Below are positions 9,521 to 18,058 of a stretch of DNA of 64,000 nucleotides, piece by piece. A program made the translations under genes and the position numbers. Source of the DNA: Natronococcus amylolyticus DSM 10524 (GTDB taxonomy: Archaea > Halobacteriota > Halobacteria > Halobacteriales > Natrialbaceae); assembly GCF_000337675.1 (NCBI RefSeq), contig NZ_AOIB01000014.1:87021-151020 (forward strand), written 5' to 3'. How positions within the stretch are numbered: position 1 is the stretch's first letter; each line of letters begins with the position of its first letter. Below the pieces are notes generated by a model that was not told where the DNA came from, did not search any database, and saw only the letters and a program-made list of their open reading frames with translations.

Positions 9521-10282
9521 TCAGCAGGTCGAAAAGCCGCCGTCGACGACCAGCCCGTGACCGCTGACGAACGAGGCCTCGTCGCTCGCGAGAAACAGGA
9601 TCGCGTCGGCGATCTCCTCGGCTTCGCCGAGCCGCTTGAGCGGGTACTCTTCGGCCATCGCCTCGCGGGCCGCCTCGGGGTCGTCCCGCATCGCCAGATA
9701 CTGCTCGAGCAGCGTCGTGTCGGTAAAGCCCGGACAGACGGTGTTCGCCCGAACCCCGTAGGGACCCGCCTCGGCGGCGATCGCCCGCGTGAGGTTGAGC
9801 ACGGCGCCCTTGCTCAGCGAGTAGGCGGCCTGCTTGGGTAACCCGAGGATGCTCGCCAGCGAGCCGACGTTGACGATCGACCCCTCACCCTGCTCTTTCA
9901 TGTGCGGCAGAGCGGCGTGACAGCCGTTCCAGACGCCCTTGATGTTGACGTCGATGACGAAGTCCCGGATCGAGTCGTCGGTCTCCTCGAGCCGCGAGGA
10001 GGGGTGGCCCGTCCCCGCGTTGTTGACGACGATATCGAGCCCGTACTCCTCGGCGACCGTGTCGACGACCGCGTGAAACTGCTCGCTGTCGGTGACGTCG
10101 AGGTCGTAGAACTCCGCTTCGGTGTCGCCGTCGGCGAGTTCGGCCGCAACGGCTTCCCCGCCGTCGCTGTCGATATCGGTGACGATGACGCGTGCGCCCT
10201 CGTCCGCGAAGCGTTCGGCCGTTGCGCGTCCGATCCCCGACGCTGCTCCCGTGATGAGGGCCGTCTCGTTCTCGAGTCGCAT
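9521..10282 (-). CDS. Short-chain dehydrogenase/reductase (glucose/3-oxoacyl reductase type)
   Basis: The 253-residue classical SDR has TGAASGIG at residues 11-18, an Asp at the end of the second strand (VTDID, suggesting NAD), NNAGTG near residue 89, the Ser of VNVGSLAS and catalytic YSLSK near residue 152. The C-terminal DEASFVSGHGLVVDGGFSTC is the usual FabG-like ending. It is distinct from the retinol-dehydrogenase-like SDR at 4074. Substrate is not predictable. An AT-rich stretch upstream (10296-10312) is a plausible promoter. Confidence 0.9.
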   Translation of the reverse strand: MRLENETALITGAASGIGRATAERFADEGARVIVTDIDSDGGEAVAAELADGDTEAEFYDLDVTDSEQFHAVVDTVAEEYGLDIVVNNAGTGHPSSRLEETDDSIRDFVIDVNIKGVWNGCHAALPHMKEQGEGSIVNVGSLASILGLPKQAAYSLSKGAVLNLTRAIAAEAGPYGVRANTVCPGFTDTTLLEQYLAMRDDPEAAREAMAEEYPLKRLGEAEEIADAILFLASDEASFVSGHGLVVDGGFSTC

Positions 10283-10399
10283 ACCACGATGCTCGGACGG
10301 CTACTATATAAATTCGTTCGTGGTTTCGACCGATTCTCAAACTTCGTTCGAGATATCGGCACAGATTCAAAACACTGGTAAGCCCGCTCGAGCCGATCG

Positions 10400-10810
10400 T
10401 TAGAACTCGCTTTCGGCGTAGACGCCGATAACGCCACCGAGGGCGCTCAAACCGACGGTGTATATCGTCACGAAGAGGAGCGCGACCAGTCCCAGCAGGC
10501 CCAGCACCGCCGAGTTTGCGCCGAATCCGAGGAGAAAAAGCAGGAAGAACCCGATGACGCTCAGCGGGAGCAGCACGACCAGTCCGGCGAGCGCGCCGAC
10601 CCTCAGTCCATCGTTGGTGTCGCCACCCTCGAGGTAGCCCGCGACGGCGCCCCCGAGCACCGGCGACAGCGGAACGAACGAGAGGACGATCCCGACGACG
10701 CCGCCGAGGACGGCGTTGAGCGCGGTACTCGTGCCGCGTCCGGGATCCTGTTCGTCGACCGGGGGCGGCGTCGAGTTCTCGAGCGACGACGGCGGATCGT
10801 TCGGAGCCAT
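10400..10810 (-). CDS. Predicted membrane protein, DUF5518-like
   Basis: The 136-residue protein starts with a Pro/acid-rich cytoplasmic tail of about 30 residues. It continues with Gly-rich hydrophobic helices (VLGGVVGIVLSFVPLSPVLGGAVAGYLEGG, then three further segments) and ends in a short tail. This layout matches DUF5518-type haloarchaeal membrane proteins of unknown role. It is a single gene. The stretch upstream (10811-10963) holds a TATA-like ATATATC but no other gene. Confidence 0.7.
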   Translation of the reverse strand: MAPNDPPSSLENSTPPPVDEQDPGRGTSTALNAVLGGVVGIVLSFVPLSPVLGGAVAGYLEGGDTNDGLRVGALAGLVVLLPLSVIGFFLLFLLGFGANSAVLGLLGLVALLFVTIYTVGLSALGGVIGVYAESEF

Positions 10811-10963
10811 ACGCCAACCAATACACGATAGTTGATATATCTGGCTGTCAGGTCGCCGTAGTGGGCGGGACGATTACCGGCGAGGACTCGATCAGTACGT
10901 GCCGACCGCCAGCGGGCTCGACCGTGACGGCTCCTCGTGCGAGTCCGAAGGAAACTCCTCGGC

Positions 10964-11036
10964 TCAGAACTCGCGTAGCTCCTCGAGGACCGCCTGCGCA
11001 CTGCTGTCGGCGATCACGTCGCGGGCCCGCTCGAGG
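10964..11036 (-). repeat. Left 73-bp direct repeat: displaced 3' end of the TrpD-like gene
   Basis: This copy matches 11848-11920 at 71 of 73 positions with no gaps. In the minus frame it still encodes the last 24 codons of the TrpD-like protein, ending SAQAVLEELREF and stop, but nothing upstream of that is related. It is therefore a truncated pseudo-copy marking the left boundary of the toxin-antitoxin insertion. Confidence 0.9.
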
Positions 11037-11089
11037 ACGTGGACGGTTCGGAACGAACGCTTATCCGATACTCCGTCCTATCGTTGGCT

Positions 11090-11338
11090 ATGACCGCAAT
11101 CGAAATTCCGGAGGAGGTCTACGACGCGCTTCGGCTTCCGGAAGACGAGCGAGAGGGGGTCATGCGCGAGGAGCTCGCGTGTTCGCTGTACAATCGGGGG
11201 GCCCTTTCGTTCGGGAAGGCACGGGAACTCACGGGGCTGTCGAAACGGGAGTTCGGCGAGCTACTCGGGAAACGCGGTATCGAACGCCACTACACCGACG
11301 AGGAATTGGCCGAAGATCTCGACTATGCCGACCGATGA
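11090..11338 (+). CDS. UPF0175 family antitoxin-like protein
   Basis: The 82-residue protein reads MTAIEIPEEVYDALRLPEDE and contains a helix-turn-helix-like region (ALSFGKARELTGLSKREFGELLGKRGI) typical of UPF0175 proteins. These are found as the first gene of toxin-antitoxin pairs with DUF3368 partners. Its 3' end overlaps the toxin gene by 14 bp, implying coupled translation. It presumably binds DNA at its own promoter and neutralises the toxin. The pair is confined between two 73-bp repeats, so it probably arrived as a unit. Confidence 0.85.
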   Translation: MTAIEIPEEVYDALRLPEDEREGVMREELACSLYNRGALSFGKARELTGLSKREFGELLGKRGIERHYTDEELAEDLDYADR

Positions 11339-11831
11339 GGGCGTCGTCGCCGACACGTCACCCCTGCTCAACCTCGCGCTGATCGATCGACTCGAGTTGC
11401 TCCGGTCGCAGTTCTCATCGATCACCGTTCCCGAGGCGGTTCGCTCGGAACTGCTCGCCGGTGAGGGCGAGGTCGATCGGCTCGAGTCGTTTCTCGAAAG
11501 CGGGTTCGTGACCGTAACCCGGCCACAGCGGACCGATCTCGTTCGAGAGTTTCAAACTGAACTTGACGAAGGCGAGGCCGCCGCGATCGCGCTGGCGATC
11601 GAACACGGCGCCGAACTGGTGTTGATCGACGAGCGGGACGGGCGGCAGGTCGCACGCCGTCACGATCTCCCGGTAACCGGCGTTGTCGGTGTCCTGTTGA
11701 AAGCCGCCGAACGCGGCGAACTCGCGATCGCGCCGGCCCTCGATGCGCTTCGCGACGCCGGATTCTGGATCGACGACGAGTTGTATCAGCAGGCGATCGA
11801 TGCCGTCGACGACGGTCAAGACGGAACGTGA
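11325..11831 (+). CDS. DUF3368 PIN-like toxin (VapC-type nuclease)
   Basis: The 168-residue protein has a PIN-fold acidic pattern: Asp in VVADTSPLLNLA (residue about 10), Glu in DEGEAAAIALA (about 84) and Asp in LIDERDGRQVA (about 101). It matches the DUF3368 group usually paired with UPF0175 antitoxins. By family it should be a Mg-dependent RNase, perhaps acting on tRNA or rRNA; this is not shown here. It ends 16 bp before the stop codon of the convergent TrpD-like gene, right at the insertion boundary. Confidence 0.85.
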   Translation: MPTDEGVVADTSPLLNLALIDRLELLRSQFSSITVPEAVRSELLAGEGEVDRLESFLESGFVTVTRPQRTDLVREFQTELDEGEAAAIALAIEHGAELVLIDERDGRQVARRHDLPVTGVVGVLLKAAERGELAIAPALDALRDAGFWIDDELYQQAIDAVDDGQDGT

Positions 11832-11847
11832 TTCGTGAATCTGCGTT

Positions 11848-11920
11848 TCAGAACTCGCGTAGCTCCTCGAGGACCGCCTGCGCGCTGCCGTCGGCGATCA
11901 CGTCGCGGGCCCGCTCGAGG
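11848..11920 (-). repeat. Right 73-bp direct repeat: native 3' end of the TrpD-like gene
   Basis: This is the copy still attached to the full-length TrpD-like gene. It begins at the stop codon and extends 73 bp into the coding region. Two substitutions separate it from the left copy, one of them changing Gly to Ser in the encoded tail. Confidence 0.9.
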
Positions 11921-12915
11921 CCCTCCTCGAGCGAGTCGACGTCCTGACGGGCGTACATCCGGAACGCGCCGTTGAGCGCGATGGCGTCGGCGAACTGATC
12001 CTCGCGCTCGCCAGCGAGCACCTCCTCGGTGATCGTCGCGGAGTCGGCGGCGACGTCGTCGACCGCGAGGTCTTCGCTCTCCATCTCCATGCCGTACTCG
12101 GCGGTTTCGATCTCGTAGTCGGTCAGGTCCTCCCCCGCGTTCCACTCGGCGACCTTCGTGTACCCCGGCCGAATGTCGTCGTACCCCTCCATCCCCTGGA
12201 AGAAGATCGCCCTCGAGTAGTCGAGTTCCTCGCTTTCTCTGAGCAAGTCGGTCAGCTTCTTCGCGAACGCGAGGTGGTAGAAGGAGCCGAGGTGGACGTC
12301 AGCCTCGGCGGGGTTGGCGACTGTCTCGATCGTGTTGACGAACGTCCGGACGCCCATCTCGTCGCGTCGCTCGAACAGGTCGTCGATTCCCGGATTGAAC
12401 GCGGGCTGGTAGTAGAAGCCGAAGCCGGTCTCGTCGACCATATCGGCGCTTTCGTCGGGCTCGAGTTCGGTCCGAACGTCGAGCTCGTCAAGCACGTGCT
12501 TGTAGGCGGTCTCCTTCTGGGTCGGAACGCCGTCGCCGGAGTGGACGACGACCGGAGTGCCGGCGGCCGCGGCGACGACACCAGCACCGACGCCGAGCAG
12601 CGCGGAGGTGTGCTTGCCGTCGTAGTTCGCGCCGCAGTCGACGGGGTCGCAGTCGGGGGCAGCGGTGACGACCGACTCCTCGCGCATGACGTCGGTGTAG
12701 GCCGCCAGCTCCTCGGGGGTGTTTCGCTTCCAGCGGTTGGCCAGCCAGAACGCGCCGAGTGTCGTCTCCTCGGGCTCGCTGGCGAGGATGCGCTGGAACG
12801 CCTCGCGGGCCTGTTCGCGGGTCATGTCGTCGGCCGATTTGGGACCGGAGCCAACGATCTCGGTCAGCAGCCGCTTGAGCGGCCACTCGCCGAACGTCTC
12901 GGAGTTGTTCGTCAT
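11848..12915 (-). CDS. Anthranilate phosphoribosyltransferase-like protein (TrpD2 type)
   Basis: The 355-residue protein has the helical N-domain (PLKRLLTEIVGSGPKSADDMTREQAREAFQRIL) and nucleotide-binding region of the TrpD family. Where true TrpD has a GNRSVSSKSG-like segment, this has GDGVPTQKE, and the anthranilate-site residues are altered. It is therefore better called TrpD-like (YbiB/TrpD2 group), with phosphoribosyl transfer or nucleic-acid binding both possible. No other trp gene is nearby. Its last 73 bp were used as the duplicated target of the adjacent toxin-antitoxin insertion, but the gene itself is intact. Confidence 0.82.
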   Translation of the reverse strand: MTNNSETFGEWPLKRLLTEIVGSGPKSADDMTREQAREAFQRILASEPEETTLGAFWLANRWKRNTPEELAAYTDVMREESVVTAAPDCDPVDCGANYDGKHTSALLGVGAGVVAAAAGTPVVVHSGDGVPTQKETAYKHVLDELDVRTELEPDESADMVDETGFGFYYQPAFNPGIDDLFERRDEMGVRTFVNTIETVANPAEADVHLGSFYHLAFAKKLTDLLRESEELDYSRAIFFQGMEGYDDIRPGYTKVAEWNAGEDLTDYEIETAEYGMEMESEDLAVDDVAADSATITEEVLAGEREDQFADAIALNGAFRMYARQDVDSLEEGLERARDVIADGSAQAVLEELREF

Positions 12916-13074
12916 GGATCGTCGTTACCGAAGCGGGCGCAAAAGATTCGCGTTTCCGGCGCTTTTTCGGGGCCGTCTCCGACGCCGAGCGACGTGGCTG
13001 GATTCGGACCGGGCCTCGCTCTCGAGGCGTCTTGCGGTTCGTGACCGATCCGAGTGCCAACACCGAGGGCTGTC

Positions 13075-13508
13075 TCAGCGGACGATCGTAACAGGCACCG
13101 GCGAGCGGCGAGTGACGGTCTCGGCGACGCTACCGAGCAGGATGCGACTCGCGCCCGAGCGACCGTGGCTTCCCATGATGATCCCGTCGACGTCGTGGTC
13201 GGTCGCGTAGTCGACGATCGACCGAGCGACCGAACCAGTGACCCACTCCGTCTCGATCTCGGCGCCGCGTTCGGCGGCCGTTTCCTCGACTTCCTCGAGG
13301 AGCATCCGGGCCTGCTGCTCATAGTTCTCCTGGATCTGCTCGTAGTTGGTCGTGATGCTGCCCTCGATTCCGGTCCCGGAGTAGAACTTCCGCGGATCGA
13401 CGACGTGGAGTGCCGTGATCGTCGCGTCGGGGTGGACCTCGAGGGCGTACTCGAGGGCCTCGTTCGAGCGCTCCGAATCGTCGATCGGGACGAGTACGGT
13501 GGAGACCA
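13075..13508 (-). CDS. Universal stress protein (UspA family)
   Basis: The 144-residue single Usp domain starts MVSTVLVPIDDSERSNEALEYAL. It ends with the ATP-binding signature region IIMGSHGRSGASRILLGSVAE and PVPVTIVR. The ATG at 13508 is chosen because Usp domains start with this beta strand. On the minus strand, a GTTTATGG box about 27 bp upstream gives a leaderless promoter. The gene is divergent from the lamin-tail protein gene. Confidence 0.93.
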
Positions 13509-13651
13509 TGGCGAGTCCTACGACAGGCAGTGCCATAAACCGACTCCTCGAGTGCTGATCGGTCGACTGCTCGCTTGATTCGTCGCTCCGAATCGCACTC
13601 CGTCCGCCGATGGATTCCTCTTTCGATGTTTCTGACGAGTAATATTCGGAT

Positions 13652-13668
13652 TGAACGTATATAGTTCA
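13652..13668. promoter_or_regulatory. Inverted repeat between divergent promoters
   Basis: TGAAC and GTTCA are perfect 5-bp arms around GTATATA. The element lies about 30 bp upstream of the TATA box of the lamin-tail gene and about 110 bp upstream of the stress-protein promoter. It could be an operator; no regulator is identified. Confidence 0.35.
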
Positions 13669-13698
13669 CAGAATATATCGATCGGTTGTATCCATAGA

Positions 13699-13706
13699 TT
13701 ATTTTA
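13699..13706 (+). promoter_or_regulatory. TATA box for the lamin-tail protein gene
   Basis: TTATTTTA lies 30-37 bp upstream of the ATG at 13736, the correct distance for a leaderless or very short-leader archaeal transcript in otherwise GC-rich DNA. Confidence 0.6.
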
Positions 13707-13735
13707 CACTATCCTGGTAACGTATCTCGCGCCGT

Positions 13736-14611
13736 ATGACACGAAACAGATCGCGTCGAGCAGTGCTAGCGGGAACGGGCGCCGCGGTCGCCGGACTCGC
13801 AGGGATCGGATCCCAGGCGGCCGCCGACGGACACGACGTGCCGGTCGTCATCGGGTCGGTGACGCCCGAGCAGGACCTTATCGTCCTGCGCAACGAGGGG
13901 GAGTCGACCGTCGATCTTTCCGGCTACATCGTCGACTGGCTGTACAACAATCCGGACTACGACCAGTCCGACTCGCTGCCGAGCGGAACCGAGATCGCGG
14001 CGGGAGGAGAGCTTCGCATCACCTCCGGATACTACGACACCGACGCCGACGTCACCTACGACTACGAGGCCGGACGGATCGACAACGAGGGCACGAACGT
14101 GATCGCCCTGTACACGCCGAGTCGGTCCAACGCAGTCTCGGTCTACGACACCTCGACGGGTGAAACGGAACCCGGCGATCCCGTCGACGACCCGGAGGAC
14201 GAGGAGGGCGAAGACGAGGAGCCGGAGGACGAGGAAACTGAAGACGAAGAGCCCGAAGACGGTGAGGAAGAGCCTGACGAGCCGGAGCCCGAGGACGGAG
14301 AACGCGAAGACGAGGGGGAGGAAACTGAGGAGAAGCCGGACGAGTCGGAGCCTGAGGCCGAGGAAGAGGAGACGGCCGAACGGAAGGAAGACGACTGCCC
14401 CGAGGGGGAAGCTGAAAAAGAGGAGCCCGAAGAGGACGATTGCCCCGAAGAAGAGAAGGAGAAGAAAGATTCCGAAGACGACGACTGCCCGGAGGAAGAG
14501 GAGGAGCCCAAGCCCGAGAACGACGACTGTCCCGACGAAGAAGCGGCGGAGCGATCCGAAAAGGGGGAGACAAAGACGGACGAATCGGAGCGCACGGAAG
14601 ACGACTGCTAA
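13736..14611 (+). CDS. Tat-secreted lamin-tail-domain protein with acidic Cys-repeat tail
   Basis: The 291-residue protein starts with a Tat signal (SRRAVLAGTGAAVAGLAGIG), followed by a lamin-tail-like beta domain at about residues 37-135 (LIVLRNEGESTVDLSGYIVDW, then PSGTEIAAGGELRITSG). From about residue 141 to the end it is almost entirely Glu, Asp, Pro and Lys. Five cysteines appear only in this tail, each in a DDC or DDCPE context, with spacings of about 16, 15, 14 and 26 residues, the last Cys being the C-terminal residue. The protein is exported folded. The tail may bind cations or form disulfides at the cell surface; that is inference. Confidence 0.85.
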   Translation: MTRNRSRRAVLAGTGAAVAGLAGIGSQAAADGHDVPVVIGSVTPEQDLIVLRNEGESTVDLSGYIVDWLYNNPDYDQSDSLPSGTEIAAGGELRITSGYYDTDADVTYDYEAGRIDNEGTNVIALYTPSRSNAVSVYDTSTGETEPGDPVDDPEDEEGEDEEPEDEETEDEEPEDGEEEPDEPEPEDGEREDEGEETEEKPDESEPEAEEEETAERKEDDCPEGEAEKEEPEEDDCPEEEKEKKDSEDDDCPEEEEEPKPENDDCPDEEAAERSEKGETKTDESERTEDDC

Positions 14612-14680
14612 CCAGTAACCGGGTAGCGCGATTCGTACCCGGGCCGTAATTTCTTGTAACGAGAACGGCTCGAGCGGGAG

Positions 14681-17600
14681 CTACCGAAGCGCGGCGTCGA
14701 CGAGCTGGATCGGCGTCGGGGGCTCCTCCGTGTCTCCGTCGCGGTTCTGCAGCTGGGTCCGACACGAGGCGCCAGGGGCGACAACCCGCTCCCCGGGACT
14801 CGAGTCGACCTGGTCGTAGAGGATCGAGGCGATCGCGTCACTCATCGAGCCGTGTTCGGCCTCGTACCCGAAGCTGCCGGCCATGCCACAGCAGCCCGAG
14901 TCGAGAGGGTCGACAGCGTAGCCGGCCCGCCGGAGGACGCCGACGGCGTGGTGGTCCTTTGCCGTCGCCTTCTGGTGGCAGTGACCGTGGTAGGTCAGTG
15001 ACTCCTCGGGCGCGTCGAACGCGAGGCGTTCGTCGAGTCGGAACGCATCGATGTACTCACAGATTCCGTAGCTCGCCTCCGCCAGGGTCCGAGCCTCCTC
15101 GTCGGAGAGCAGGTCGAGGTAGTCCGACTGGAGCATCACCGCGTCGGAGGGTTCGATCACGACCACGTCCCACCCTTCCTCGGCCAGCGGGGCGAGCGCC
15201 CGGACGTTCTCGCGAGCGGTCTCGCCGGCCTGCTCGAGAAAGCCCTTCGAGAACGCGGGTCGGCCCGTGTCGTCCAGGTCGTCGGGCACCCTGACGGGGA
15301 CGCCCGCGGCCTCGAGGACGCGCACGGCAGCCTTCCCCGCCTCGGGGTGGCTGTAGTTGGTGTAGGTGTCGGGGTAGACGATCGCCTTCCGATCGGCGCC
15401 GCGCTCGGGAACGCGCGAGCCACCTCGCTCCTCGAACCAGTCCCGAAACGTCATCGGCTGGAACGACGGCAGCGGTCGGCTCGAGTCGATCCCGATCGTC
15501 GCCTCGAGCAGCTTGCGGGCACCGGGGAGCTTCGGGGCAGCGCTCGAGAGCAGCGGGAACTTCGACCCCCACTTCGAGAGGGTCGAAACGTTCGCGAAGA
15601 GCCGATCCCGCAGCGACGAGCCGTTTCGCTCGTGGTACTCGTGAGTGACCTCGGCCTTGAGCTTCGCCATGTCGACCTCGCTCGGACAGTCGATCGCACA
15701 GCCCTTGCAGCCGATACAGAGGTCCATCACCTCCTCGACGAACTCGTCGGAAAAGGCCTCACCGGGCTCGAGGTCGCCGCTCATCGCCTGCCGGAGCGCG
15801 TTCGCCCGGCCGCGGGTGCTCGTGATCTCCTCCTCGCTCGCCCGGAACGTCGGACACATCACGCCACCCGTCGTCGACTGCTCGCCCCGACAGCCGCCAC
15901 AGCCGTGACAGAGTTCGACCATCCCCTGAAAGCCGTTGTCGTTGTCCCACTCGAGGGTGGGGTCGAAGCCGGGTTCGAACTCGTAGTCGGGGCCGAAGCG
16001 GTGGTGCTCGGTCATCTCCGTGGGATCGTCGTCGCGGAAGACGACCTGGCCGGGATTCAGGAGCCAGTCGGGGTCGAACGCCGTCTTCAGCTCCTGGAAG
16101 GTCTCCCACAGCTCCTCGCCGTACAGCTTGCGGTTCCACTGGGTTCGCGCGCGGCCGTCGCCGTGCTCGCCCGAGACCGAGCCGTCGTACTCGACGACCA
16201 GGTCCGTCACCGCGTCGGCGATCGATCCCATCTCCTCGAGGCCCGCCTCGGTCTTCGTGTCGATCAGGGGTCGGATATGCAAAACGCCGGGTCCCGCGTG
16301 GGCGTAGAAGCTGGCGTAGGTGTCGTGATCCTCGAGTACTTCCTGGAAGTCCGCGACGAACGCCGGGAGGTTCTCCGGCGGGATGGCGGTGTCCTCGAGG
16401 AAGGCGATGTGTTTCTCGTCGGTCGTCCGCGAGAGCAGGATCGGGAGTCCCGACTTTCGTAGCTTCCAGATTTGGCTCCGGCTCTCGGCGTCGTGGGCCT
16501 CGATCGCGTCGAAGGCTCGGACCTCCTCGTCGGCGACGACCCGCTCTTCGGGTGGGTCTACCTCGCCGACGGGATCCACTGACGGACAGCGGTCCGCGAG
16601 CAGGTTCGCGACTCGTCGTTTTCCGTCGGCGTCGTTCTCGGCGTAAAACTCGACGATGAGGACGGCGCCGGTCCCCTCGGGTAGCATCTCCGTGACGGAC
16701 GCGAACTCGGCGGTGTCCCGCGCGAGGTCGATCAGTACGTCGTCGATGACCTCGACCGCGGCCGCGTCGTGGTCGACAATCGCCGCCACGTCGTCCATCG
16801 CGTCGAGGACGGTGTCGTAGGCGAGCAGCGTCATGCTCTTCTCGGCGGGGATCGGCTCGAGCGAGACGGTCGCCTCGGTGACGATCGCGAGGGTCCCCTC
16901 GCTGCCACAGAGGAGCTTCGCGAGGTTGACCGTCCCGCCCTCGGCGTCGGGCTCGCCCACCCCGCGCTCGGCTCCGCGGGCGTCCTCGACGAGCCAGTCC
17001 AAGTTGTACCCCGAAACGTTGCGCTTGAGATCGGGGTACGTTTCTGCGATCAGGTCGCCTCGCTCCTCGAGGATCCGCGCGACTTCGGCGTAGATCGCCG
17101 ACTCGAGGTCGTCGCCGGCGGCGAGCTCGGGCAGGTCCTCTACGGCGACCTCGCCGAACCGCGTTCGGGTGCCGTCCGCGAGGACGACCTCCACTTCCTC
17201 GACGTAGGCGTCGGTCTTGCCGTACTGCAGGGAGTGGGCGCCCGTCGAGTTGTTCCCGATCGCGCCGCCGAGGGCGCTCTTGTCGCCCCAGGCGGGGTCG
17301 GGCGCGAACTTCAGTCCGTGGGGCTCGAGGGTCTCGTTCAGGGTCTCGAGGTAGATTCCGGGCTGGGCGGTCGCCCGACGTGCGTCGGGGTCGACGTCGA
17401 CGACGCCGTCCATAGACAGCGTGAAATCCAGGACGACGGCCTCGTTGACCGTCTGGCCGGCGAGGCTCGTCCCGCCGCCCCGCGGCAGTACCGGGATCCC
17501 CCGTTCGGCGCAGTACTCGACGGTCGCGGCGACGTCGTCGGCCGACAGCGGGAAGACGACGGCGACGGGCGTCACCTCGTAGATGCTCGCGTCGGTCGCG

Positions 17601-17758
17601 TACAGCTCCCGCGAGTACGAGTCCGCGCGGACGTCGCCGTCGATCAGCCCGCCGATGTCCTCGACCAGCGCCGGCCGATCGACGTCGTCGCTCCGGTAGT
17701 CGTAGTCGGCTCTGGGATTGTCGGCCGGGTCGGATCGGGAGGGTGGCGTCGTAGTCAT
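14681..17758 (-). CDS. FAD- and Fe-S-binding D-lactate dehydrogenase-like oxidoreductase
   Basis: The 1025-residue protein is a fusion. Residues about 65-200 form a PCMH-type FAD domain (PRGGGTSLAGQTVN), about 270-560 the FAD-oxidase C-terminal domain, and about 620-710 two Fe-S motifs (CHGCGGCRGEQ, CIGCKGCAIDCPSEVD). A GlpC/LutA-like CCG region follows, with HGHCHQK and GCCGMAGSFGY. The first CCG half has lost its cysteines (YPDTYTNY). It should oxidise D-lactate or another 2-hydroxyacid and feed electrons to the respiratory chain. It is divergent from the lutC-lutB genes, supporting a lactate role. Confidence 0.9.
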   Translation of the reverse strand: MTTTPPSRSDPADNPRADYDYRSDDVDRPALVEDIGGLIDGDVRADSYSRELYATDASIYEVTPVAVVFPLSADDVAATVEYCAERGIPVLPRGGGTSLAGQTVNEAVVLDFTLSMDGVVDVDPDARRATAQPGIYLETLNETLEPHGLKFAPDPAWGDKSALGGAIGNNSTGAHSLQYGKTDAYVEEVEVVLADGTRTRFGEVAVEDLPELAAGDDLESAIYAEVARILEERGDLIAETYPDLKRNVSGYNLDWLVEDARGAERGVGEPDAEGGTVNLAKLLCGSEGTLAIVTEATVSLEPIPAEKSMTLLAYDTVLDAMDDVAAIVDHDAAAVEVIDDVLIDLARDTAEFASVTEMLPEGTGAVLIVEFYAENDADGKRRVANLLADRCPSVDPVGEVDPPEERVVADEEVRAFDAIEAHDAESRSQIWKLRKSGLPILLSRTTDEKHIAFLEDTAIPPENLPAFVADFQEVLEDHDTYASFYAHAGPGVLHIRPLIDTKTEAGLEEMGSIADAVTDLVVEYDGSVSGEHGDGRARTQWNRKLYGEELWETFQELKTAFDPDWLLNPGQVVFRDDDPTEMTEHHRFGPDYEFEPGFDPTLEWDNDNGFQGMVELCHGCGGCRGEQSTTGGVMCPTFRASEEEITSTRGRANALRQAMSGDLEPGEAFSDEFVEEVMDLCIGCKGCAIDCPSEVDMAKLKAEVTHEYHERNGSSLRDRLFANVSTLSKWGSKFPLLSSAAPKLPGARKLLEATIGIDSSRPLPSFQPMTFRDWFEERGGSRVPERGADRKAIVYPDTYTNYSHPEAGKAAVRVLEAAGVPVRVPDDLDDTGRPAFSKGFLEQAGETARENVRALAPLAEEGWDVVVIEPSDAVMLQSDYLDLLSDEEARTLAEASYGICEYIDAFRLDERLAFDAPEESLTYHGHCHQKATAKDHHAVGVLRRAGYAVDPLDSGCCGMAGSFGYEAEHGSMSDAIASILYDQVDSSPGERVVAPGASCRTQLQNRDGDTEEPPTPIQLVDAALR

Positions 17759-18058
17759 GGGAACGATCGGTGTTCGCCCGCGGTGAAAGTTCCTGTCGCG
17801 ATACTTGAACGACCGCCGAGAACCGAAGGGGGACGGTCACTGCCGCGCTCGAGGGAGAATCGAACGGCCATTATCCGACCATGAGTGGACCCCACATATA
17901 GTTGCTGGGCTAGAGGACGGTTTTCGTCACAGCCCCTCGCGGTCGACCCGCGAACCGACCCCTCGACGGCACCGGGGAGTCGCTCCCAGTGAGTGAGACA
18001 GCCACTCGAGGGAACGGGTTGCACAACAGTAATGTGGATCGGGTCGCAGGGTCGAGAT
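17759..18058. other. Divergent regulatory region of the lactate locus
   Basis: About 300 bp separate the two divergent lactate genes. No credible ORF is present. The stretch holds AT-rich CACATATAG at 17893-17901, a possible core promoter, and GTTG-CA-CAAC at 18018-18027 just upstream of the lutC-like start. Neither is strong enough to name a regulator site. Confidence 0.4.

Noticed and set aside
15759..17840. Long open frames on the opposite or alternate frames of real genes (also 1217-2797, 18993-20897, 38111-39847)
   Set aside because: They are Arg/Gly/Pro-rich shadows caused by high GC at third codon positions; the overlapping frames carry clear protein families.
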